From Candolleomyces eurysporus (lineage: Eukaryota > Basidiomycota > Agaricomycetes > Agaricales > Psathyrellaceae): DNA of 64,000 bases. The DNA lies in the NCBI GenBank assembly GCA_027579435.1, contig JANBPK010000730.1, positions 186,001-250,000 on the forward strand. The letters are read 5' to 3'. Position 1 is the first letter of the stretch. The number at the start of each line of letters is the position of its first letter. A program made the position numbers and the translations under genes. The notes beneath the pieces were generated by a model. That model was not told the origin of the DNA and made no database searches. It saw only the letters and a list, made by a program, of their open reading frames with translations. Below, one piece after another: positions 55,994 to 64,000 of the stretch.

Positions 55994-58900
55994 ATGGCAG
56001 AAACCCCCAGGGCGTCAGCGCCAATCCGGACATTCGGGCTGCAAGACAGCCAGGCAGAGGAGCAACAACAGAATACCCCATCGGCACTGCGACGGGTTCT
56101 CAGTAGATTGTCGTTCGCGAGCTCAATGCGTCGGCCCAGCTTCTTTGGGGGAGATGGAACCGAGGCGCACTCAGAACAGCCTCCTATACCCTCCATGGCA
56201 GCTGGAGAGCCCGACGCAACACCGCTCCCAAAACTCTCCATGATCGTGTTATCAATTGTATGTGTATTTTTTCCATCTCCTCATTCAAGGCTAATGTTCC
56301 ATTGAAGACCATGCTTGGAGAATTTTTGTCTGCGAACGTATCCACCCCATTCTTGCTCTTCATGGTGAAAGGTTCGCACAGGCTGTTGTCCACTGCGGAA
56401 TGAAATTAACGTCATCATGATTCAGGGTTTGGTGAACTGTCGGACGATGCAGAGGTCGCACTGTGGACTGGGATTATTGGTATGGCTTCAAATTAATTCC
56501 GGGAGCAAACACGACTCATAATAATCTAGTCTCGACCTTCTTTTTGACGCAATTCGTGACATCCTTGCTCTGGGTACGAATTTGCTCTTGAATGGCTATT
56601 GGTCGACCCTAACCGATCCTTTCTTATCAGGCGACCGTCGCCGAGAAGCATGGGAGACGCGCGGTTTTGGTGGTTTCACTCCTTGGAACGGCTCTGACTT
56701 GCTTGACCTTCGGAACCGCGACTTCTTTAAAGCAAGCTGTTTGCATCAGGTTGTTACAGGGGGTCTTCGCTGGTTCTGTTGGCGTAGCCAGGGGCTCCGT
56801 TGCATTTATTACCGATCCCAGCAACGAAGGCAGAGCTTATGCCATTCTAGGGTGCGTACCTTGTTCATTGTATCGATACTCTTACAAAAGGACCAATGTA
56901 GCTTCTGCTGGGGATTCGGAGGTGTTGCTGGAGCAATCGTTGGTGGATCTTGTGGGTCAAGTCGTGGACTCCTCCTCTCTCGCCAAACTGACTGTTTTCA
57001 GTCGAACGACCGGCCGACAAATGGCCCGATATCTTCAAGGATATTGCGATCTTCAACACTTATCCGTACCTCCTTCCATGTGCCATCGCGTCTACGATAA
57101 TGCTATCAGGTATGGTGCCGGTCTCCTCATCTCTATCATGTCGTCTCATTATTTCCAGGTAGCATTCTCGCCTGTTTCCTTGGCCCTGACGGTGGCCCTC
57201 GGGAAGGTGCAATCCAGCTAGGACCTGAGAAAGACGATCCTCACCCTACCATTCCCGAGGAAGAATCTGTTGTCCTAGATTCTCCATTTGAGGAAGAAGA
57301 GTCCACAGGCCTCACCAGGTTGACGCGGAAGATATCACGAAGATTCTCTAACATCTTCGCTAAACGTGTCTCCGATGCCCATACTCCGGCTCAGAACATT
57401 GCTTCAACCAGCGTTTCAGTTCCGCTGAACTCTCCGCCGACAAACTCTGACAGGGCACGGTCGTTCTCGAGGACGAGTCGGGCAAATGGGTCAGCTTACG
57501 GGTATTCTGGAGCTTATAGACACCGTCTTGCTAGCAATCCCACTCTTGGGGCCTTTCGCCGAGGCAGTTTGGCGAGCACGTTGCGCCGCCGACGTGGAAG
57601 CAATTTCGACACCGTACGGGACTCAACTGAAACCCCCGATCTCAATTTCGCTCAAAGATTATTGATGGCCAACGAGAACGCTGTTACCAACATTGCTGAT
57701 CTGTGGGTGGCATCAGCTATCAACGCTGATAATGAGGACGTCTTTGAAAGTGATGAAGAAGATGGTCTGGAAGGCGGTAATGACCCTTTGGAAGAGGAAG
57801 GGCTCGGTGCTGGGTCTTCCACCCTCAGCCCACCGTATTTAGGGCACCGGCCGAGCACGACCTCCTTTGGCCCCCGGCGTCCGTCACATCGGCATCCATC
57901 TGTCTCATTCCACCCTCATCTGCAGTCACCGCGACGCCCGTCCATTGTGCCAAGCATATTCTCTCACTCGGGCGTTAGGACACCTCCGGCTGTGCTAGAA
58001 GCGCAGAGACTTTTGTCCGGGGAGGGTGATGATCATCTCGGCACTATCGCCGAGTCTGGACAGACCTCGCAGGTCGATGCTGAATCGCTGCGAGAACCGC
58101 CTCCTTCCCTTGCATCCCAGATACCCACACTCATCATCGTGCAATACGGTGTGATGGCTCTGCACACGACAACTCATGACCAGATATTCATGTCTTACCT
58201 AGTCTCGTAAGTCTTCGTTGCTTCTTTGACAGTGCTCGCAATTTTCTCAATCTATTTCGTAGGAAATACGAATCCGGAGGGCTGAACTTGAATGCAGGGC
58301 ACTTTGCGCAACTAAGTCGGTCGCAGCTCTCAGATATTCGTATACATTACTGACATTTCTCCTTCAAGTTGCCCTCATGTGTTTCGTCCAGATCGCATAC
58401 CAATTCTATCTCTATCCGTACGTTATTCTTTTGCATACTTTCACCGAGGATTCGTGACAGATATCTGACTTTTGCTTTAGAAATATGGGGTACGCTGTAT
58501 CTTTCGTCACCTTGGACCCTGTCGCTGAATGTAACTTTCTTTTAATACTACCAGACCACCGCGTGGACGCTTTTCACATTTAGCAATGTTCCGCATTGGC
58601 ACCATTTTGTTCATCCCGTCTTACCTGACGGTCGTGCTGTACAGACCTTTGGCCAGCCCTGAAGACGGAGGAAACTTGCTTCTCATGATAGGTAAAGTCT
58701 CCTTATGCGGCTATCCCTCTTCTTTTGTCGTAATCTGAATACCTGACTAACTGGTTTTTTTGTGCTCCCCTCCTCCGTCGGTATTATAGCGCTTGTCATA
58801 AGCACGTAAGTTTCCCTTGTTTTCTATACTTTAGGTGTGTGATTGCCAACTAATCGCCTACCAACTACCGCCGCTTTGCGATTCTAGGGCTATACGGTAT

Positions 58901-59337
58901 GCGGGTATCGTGTTTGGGTATACCGCGATATCAATTCTTTTGAATTACAGTAAGTGCTTTCTGTTTTTCTTGTAATCGGTGTTTCTCCGAGGATCGTCAT
59001 CTGACTTTGTGGCCTCACCCCCCCTCCAACTCTAAATCTATTTGTATTATAGTGACTCCGCCCGCGGCTGTCGGCTATGCCAACGGGATCGCCCAGAGTA
59101 TCGTCAGCCTTGCTCGATGTGTTGGCCCCGTTATCGGAGGTTATGTGAGTCGAGATTCCACCTTCTGTCCTCGACGTCTTTTCTGATTGGCTGCACCATT
59201 TCCGCCGCCTGCGTTACGGCACGTATTAGCTCTGGTCCACCAGTGTACAAGATCACCCCTCTGGATACTACATGGGCTTCGTGGTGTGCGCTGCCGTGTG
59301 CGCGTTGACAGTTGCTCAGAGCTTCCTCATTCGGTGA
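55994..59337 (+). CDS. MFS transporter (DHA1/ZIFL-like) with a very long central loop
   Basis: Sixteen exons (55994-56257, 56308-56371, 56426-56479, 56530-56573, 56631-56851, 56902-56951, 57002-57109, 57159-58206, 58263-58315, 58369-58417, 58481-58489, 58555-58691, 58790-58805, 58888-58949, 59053-59144, 59230-59337) join in frame to 792 aa. It should be a proton-driven exporter. Key features are the TM2-3 loop motif WATVAEKHGRRAVLV (MFS motif A), the RLLQGVFAGSVGVARG helix, and CWGFGGVAGAIVGGS. A hydrophilic Ser/Arg/Glu-rich loop of nearly 300 residues separates the two halves, then QYGVMALHTTT opens the second half. The C-terminal helices include YANGIAQSIVSLARCVGPVIGGYLWS. Exon 11 is only 9 nt and exon 13 only 16 nt. 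Substrate unknown; export of the neighbouring enzyme's product is possible. Confidence 0.92.
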
Positions 59338-59817
59338 TCCACTTCCTTAACCACTGCACTACACTTTCATCTCTTCTCTCAAGTCCTTCTCAACTTCCCC
59401 ACTAGTATCGTTGTCGTCATCGTCATTCATCTGTCAGTGTTATTTCGTGTGCAAAAAACTTCAACATCTGGCGCATATTTAATTCTCCAGCCCTATCCTT
59501 CAACCCTTTTCTTGTTTCTTTCTTGATTCCACCCTTTCTGTACGTGTCGTGAGATATCTAGTTTGGTTTGTTCAGCAAGTAGCAGGAGTTTGTAGTCTGT
59601 AGTTCAAGAAGTTGCGGATAGATCGATCATACGTTCCATCTTCCCTTGTTTTCTGTCGCTTTCAGTTGTACATAGTAAAATCTCCCAGTTCTGTCGCGAA
59701 AAGTTGTGTGGGCATTACGTTCGTGAAAGTTCAGGGCGCTCCAAGACGTGCACGCCAGGTGCCAAACGCATACGCCTAACTTGATATATACACTAATTAC
59801 AGTCGGCACCGCGATGT
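59338..59817. other. Convergent 3' intergenic stretch
   Basis: MFS transporter 3' region, T- and C-rich, and the 3' side of the PC-esterase gene. From about 59690 the sequence is repeated downstream of the pseudogene copy near 62040. Confidence 0.5.
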
Positions 59818-61675
59818 CTATATCTCGCGCGTGAGGTAATGCCAAATGTAATGAGACCATCCCTCGAGAATGCCCAGTCCTGTCATGATGTGCAGACAAT
59901 CGCTCCGCACATGCTATGATTGACGTCAACTAAACCGCTTAGGACTTTGAGGAGCCACAGGAAACTCACCCCGTCAGGCCTAAATCGACCGGGCAAGTCG
60001 ATCGGTAAGAAGTGGATGTCAGGGTAGTCAGTCGTCTTGTTGACCACGTCCTACAGTCAAAAGTTGTCAGTCGAAAGCCACTAGTATTTCACCACCACTC
60101 AAACCAAAAAACGAATGTCCAAATGGCCAGACCAAGGAGTCTAGTATAGATCGGAAGAAATAGATAGATAGATAGATGGACCACTCACCTCGAATATCTG
60201 ATTAAACGTCGGAATCTTCGCCCAATTCCACGACGGCGGAATCGGCTGGAGTTCTTCCACCGCAGAGCGGTATGTATGGCATCTATCATGGCCCGGCAAG
60301 TAAGCTCGGACGATAACCCTGCGTTTCTTCACCCCAGGTCTTCCTTCAGAGCCCGGTGCTGCAGGCGGGTACCGCTTGAGCGACCCCGACTTTGCCACAG
60401 TGCGTTCATTGACCAAGTCGAGGTGTGCTTGGACTTTCGGCGCCCACCTCTCCATGACCTCGCCAAAGAACTGCAAAAGGCCGTCGTATCCGTACACCGG
60501 CTGCACGCCAGCGCCTCCATTCGCGGGAGGGGTTCCATGTTCTTGGTACCCGGCGAAGAGGCCCGTGGTCCAGTGCCCCGCTGTGCTGAGGATCATAGTC
60601 CCGTAGTTTGCCACCGGGAGCGATTGGGTGAAGATGTTGAGGTACTCGTGTGGGGAGATCGTCCATACAGCTTCTGTGCCGAATAATTTGAAGGCCCAGT
60701 TCGCGCGGTAGAATTCTGGGTGTAGTATTCGGTGCATTTCTTGCAGTTCGTCTGTTGACCAGAGAAGGTCGACTCGTCTGTAGGTTGCTAGAGGTGTTTG
60801 GGCGATGTCGAATCCTTCGGGGAGGCGCAGGACTGGCTGCGCCGTAGAGTCGTTTTGGAGAAGTGGGGAGGCGGGGTTCAGATAGAGATGTTGAGGCCAG
60901 GCTCTGTCGAAGTGCTCTCCGGGCTGGGGCCTAGCGGTAACGTGGGGATAGAGGAGGCACGATAGAGAGAAGAAGTGGTTCTCCGTTATCGAGTCTGTCC
61001 AGGATTAAATATTCTTCATGAGCGCCTGCCATAGATAAGCGTCGACTGTAAAGATCACGAACCTCCAAGCATAAGCCAACCCCCTTGCTCGAGCATATCC
61101 TTTAAAACCTGCACCGAGTCCCACTCCCTCAACCCTCCCCCATTCTCTAAATCATCATTACACCTCCCACCAGGAATCCACTCCCAATTCACTGCCCTAG
61201 GGAACCTATCCCACCTCTCCTCCTGGTCCACGGAGAAATGCCACCAATAGTCTTGGATGCTCGCACACCCTTGGAATCGTGTGAGCTTGAAGATGTCTTC
61301 CTTTCTTGTGAAATTCGTGATATGAGTTTCCTCCGAACCTCCGTATGCCAGGACGTCTGAGTCGGCGTCTGGGCGCCCGACAGCACTTCTGCTCCTACTG
61401 AGAGGTCCAGGACGGGTATAGTACGGCTGCTCCACCCATTTGCCTTGCGAATACTCTCTCGGCGAGCACGTCATGAGCTTGGGTTTCCTAGCGCTCGTGT
61501 AAGGGACCAGCGATGAAGGCAGCCATTGAACTATATCCGCGATCCCCAGCGTCGTGCTGTATATGAAGACGAGCGAAAGGGACGCGACGCCAAAGAGGAT
61601 TAAGAATGTCGCCCGGCGCGTTCGGATCCGGGAGAGGAGGGCAAGGCAAAAGTCGAGGCTAGGGCTCGAGGCCAT
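59818..61675 (-). CDS. Membrane-anchored PC-esterase / CAS1-TBL-like O-acetyltransferase
   Basis: Four exons (61063-61675, 60189-60994, 59970-60050, 59818-59913) encode 531 aa. A single N-terminal membrane anchor (FLILFGVASLSLVFIYSTTLG) suggests a type II Golgi protein. A Cys-containing segment (MTCSPREYSQGKWVE, then FQGCASIQDYWWHF) resembles the PMR5/TBL N-terminal domain. The catalytic GDS motif reads MLGDSITENHFFSL, with the Ser nucleophile rebuilt across intron 1. The second catalytic site, DxxH, is DCLH in exon 4 (SDCLHIMTGLGILEGWSHYIWHY split by normal spacing). This SGNH-fold family moves acetyl groups on polysaccharides; the substrate here is unknown. A pseudogene copy lies immediately upstream on the same strand. 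Confidence 0.82.
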
Positions 61676-62166
61676 TTGTCGATGCGCCGTGTTCCCAGTG
61701 GGCGCCTGTTGGTGTCTGTACTGCGGTTTGCTTGCAGCAGGAAATGCCGCTTGGAAGAAGGGTCAACCCGCTTGAAGAGACCAGAAGCTTACATTTATGT
61801 AACTTTGGTCTTGCCGCCGAAGAGGCCAATGGGCGATGCATCGATGTGTTAAGCATCTGCTAATTATGACGGAAGCTTCGATGAATGCGGTTGTTGAAGG
61901 GGTTCTCGGGAGTAGCTCTAGGTTCTCTGATCCTAAGCTGATAGTGTGGGTATTAGATTAATTAGCGCCTTGTCAATTGAAATTGAACTCTGTTAGAACG
62001 GGCTTTGAAAACAGAAGTCACACAATCTCGTCGCGAAACATTGACAGAGTACGGGGATCACGATCATGAAAGTTCAGGGCGCTTCTAAGTGATGCATGCC
62101 AGATGCCAAGCCCACGCGCCCAGGTTGATACATACATACACTAATTCCGGTCTGCGCTCATGTTGT

Positions 62167-64000
62167 CTATATCTCGCGCGTGAGGTAAGGCCAAATGTAA
62201 TGAGACCATCGCGCCAGGACGCCCACTCCAGTCATGATATGCAGACAATCACTACGGACGTGCTACCATTGACGTCAGTCGGTTTGCTTAGTAAAATAGG
62301 ACCCAGATGTGAGGAACTCACCCCATCAGGTCTAAATCGACCAGGCAAGTCGATCGGTAAGAAGTGGATGTCGGGGTACAGTGGCGGAGTCGTCTCGGAG
62401 ATCGACTTGTTGAGCACGTTCTAGAGTCATCGATTGCCATTCACAGGTCAGTGAGGATGTACTCATTCCAAAAACAAGGGGGAAAAATCTCCCGAAAGTA
62501 ACGGGGCAGGATAAGATAACGAGCAACATACTCACCTCAAAAATCTGATTAAACGTCGGGATTTTCGGCCTTCCACGAAGGAGGGATCGGCTGAAGTTTG
62601 TCAACTGCAGAATGGTGTCTTACATTCGCCGTGGCCCGGTAAGTAAGCTCGGACGATAACCTGTCGTTTCAAAGCCACTTCTCCACCAACAGGAGCAGGT
62701 CTTCCAGGTGTGTACCGTGGCCCGGACTTTGCACCGCGTTCATCGACATTGACCGAGTCGAGGAGCGCTTGAACTTTATTTGCCCACCTCTCCATAGCCT
62801 CTCCATAGAACTGTAGCAAGCCGTCGTATCCGTATACGGGCTGGACTCCAGCGTCTTCGAGGTCGTCCGAGTCCGAGTTCGCGGCGGCCGGAGTACTTGT
62901 GTATCCAGTGAAGAGGTTCGTGGTCCAGTGCCCCGCGGCGCTGAGTATGATAGTCCCGTACCTCCCTTCTGGGAGGGGTTGAGTGAAGATATCGAGGTAT
63001 TCGTCCGGGGAGATCGTAAACACCAGTAACTTGCCGAATAATTTGAAGGCACTGTTGGCGCGGTAATATCAGGGTGTAGTTCGTGGTGCATTTCTTCTAG
63101 TTCTCGTTGACTAGAGGGGGTCGACTCGTCGGAAGGTTGCGAGAGGTGTTTTGGCGATGCTGAACCCTGGAGGAGACGGGGTTTTGGCTCCACCGCGGAG
63201 TCGTTCTGGAGGAGTGAAGAGGCGGGGTTCAGGTAGAGATGTTGAAGCCAAGTTCTGTCATAGCGGTCGTGGGGATAGAGCAGGCATGATAGGGAGAAGA
63301 AATGGTTCTCCGTTAACGAATCTGTATCATAATTCCAGTATTCTTCATGAGCATCCGAAAGAAATCAATGGAGAAGAAACCAACGAACCTCCTATCATAA
63401 GCCAACTACCTTGCTCTAGCATATATTGCAAAACCTGCACCGAGTCCCATTCCCTCAACCCCCCGCCATTTCCAAATCATCGTTGCATCTCCCACCAGGA
63501 ACCCACTCCCAATCCAACGCCCTCGGAAACCTATCCTACCTCTCGTCCAGGTCCACAGCGAAATGCCACCAATAGTCTCTCGAGCTTGCGCACCCTTGGA
63601 ATCGATTGAGGGTGAAGATCTCATCTTTTTTCGTGAGATTGGTTAGGTGGGTTTTTGGCGACGAGTCTCCCTGTGCCAGCACATCCAAATCGGTGTCTAG
63701 GAGCAGTAGTTTGGTTGGGGTTGCTCCTGCTGAGAGGTCCAGGACGAGCATAGTAGGGTCACTCTACCCATCTGCCTTGCGAATGCTCTCTTGGAGAGCA
63801 CGTCGATTTCGGCTTCTTAGCACCCGTGTAGGAGACGAACGGCGAAGGTAGCCATTCAGATACCGCGATCCCCAATGTCGTGGTGTAAACGAAGATGAGC
63901 GGCAGAGACACAATGCCCAAGAGGATTGCGAGTGTTGCTCTGTGCGTTCGGATGCGAGAGAAGAGGGCAAGGCACAAGTCGAGGTTCACATATGTCGATG
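62167..64000 (-). pseudogene. Broken tandem copy of the PC-esterase gene
   Basis: Homologous to the intact gene throughout and running past the window end. A TGA at 63759-63761 replaces the codon after WVE. A TAG at 63536-63538 replaces a Trp codon in the DERWD segment. A frameshift near 62620-62640 disrupts the region after LPGHG. The expected start codon position is also not preserved: the ATG seen is out of frame. The GDS and DxxH encoding stretches remain readable, so decay is fairly recent. The protein is unlikely to be made. Confidence 0.82.

Larger units (their letters stand above)
59690..64000. repeat. Direct tandem duplication of a PC-esterase gene
   Basis: Unit 1 is about 59690-61680 and unit 2 about 62040 to the window end. 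They share coding, intron and 3' flanking sequence (for example 'gaaagttcagggcgct' at about 59725 and 62068) in the same order. Unit 1 is intact and unit 2 is broken. Confidence 0.8.

Overview
This 64-kb window looks like nuclear DNA of a filamentous basidiomycete, most likely an Agaricomycete. Almost every gene is cut by many short (about 50-70 nt) GT-AG introns. The gene families also fit: NACHT-type NLR proteins, a peptidyl-Lys metalloendopeptidase of the GfMEP type, a small sesquiterpene synthase, PC-esterase (CAS1/TBL-like) membrane proteins, F-box tandem duplicates and an RNA-dependent RNA polymerase. I rebuilt the spliced models by hand and checked that exon phases sum to open frames. 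The species cannot be named from the sequence.

Layout. 1-9 kb: 3' end of an aldo/keto reductase; a secreted precursor of three cationic peptides; RPC19 (RNA polymerase I/III subunit); an unidentified gene; the YVH1 phosphatase; a decayed RdRP fragment; and a secreted protein that may have an ADP-ribosyltransferase-like fold. 9.3-13.5 kb: gene-free repeat DNA with a diverged ~130-bp tandem array. 13.9-18.8 kb: a large Zn(II)2Cys6 transcription factor. 19.3-23.6 kb: a complete QDE-1-type RdRP. 24-27 kb: an NLR-like gene lacking its P-loop and a tiny secreted protein. 27.4-30.2 kb: an amino-acid permease. 30.6-35.2 kb: two tandem F-box-like genes. 37.5-41 kb: metalloendopeptidase, tRNA-Asp and a P-loop-containing NLR. 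41-45.9 kb: gene-poor. 45.9-49.7 kb: an unidentified gene, then a CHCH-domain protein and an mL45/MBA1-like protein sharing a divergent promoter. 53-59.3 kb: sesquiterpene synthase and MFS transporter. 59.8-64 kb: tandem PC-esterase genes, one intact and one a pseudogene.

The most novel-looking item is the 235-aa precursor at 547-1323 (minus). A signal peptide is followed by three modules. Each has the form Ala-Arg-Glu-Pro, a ~31-33-residue strongly cationic core that could form an amphipathic helix, Arg-Glu-Leu-Asp, then an acidic linker. The architecture recalls animal antimicrobial-peptide precursors and alpha-factor/promelittin-style processing (endoprotease cut after Arg, then removal of X-Pro dipeptides). 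I do not recognise it as a described fungal family.

A technical point affects every reader: the 19 single Ns here are not unknown bases replacing real ones. At all six coding places that contain them, deleting the N(s) restores the frame, so they behave as extra placeholder bases, often next to homopolymers. One further frame break, at a run of seven Cs in the transcription factor, has no N.
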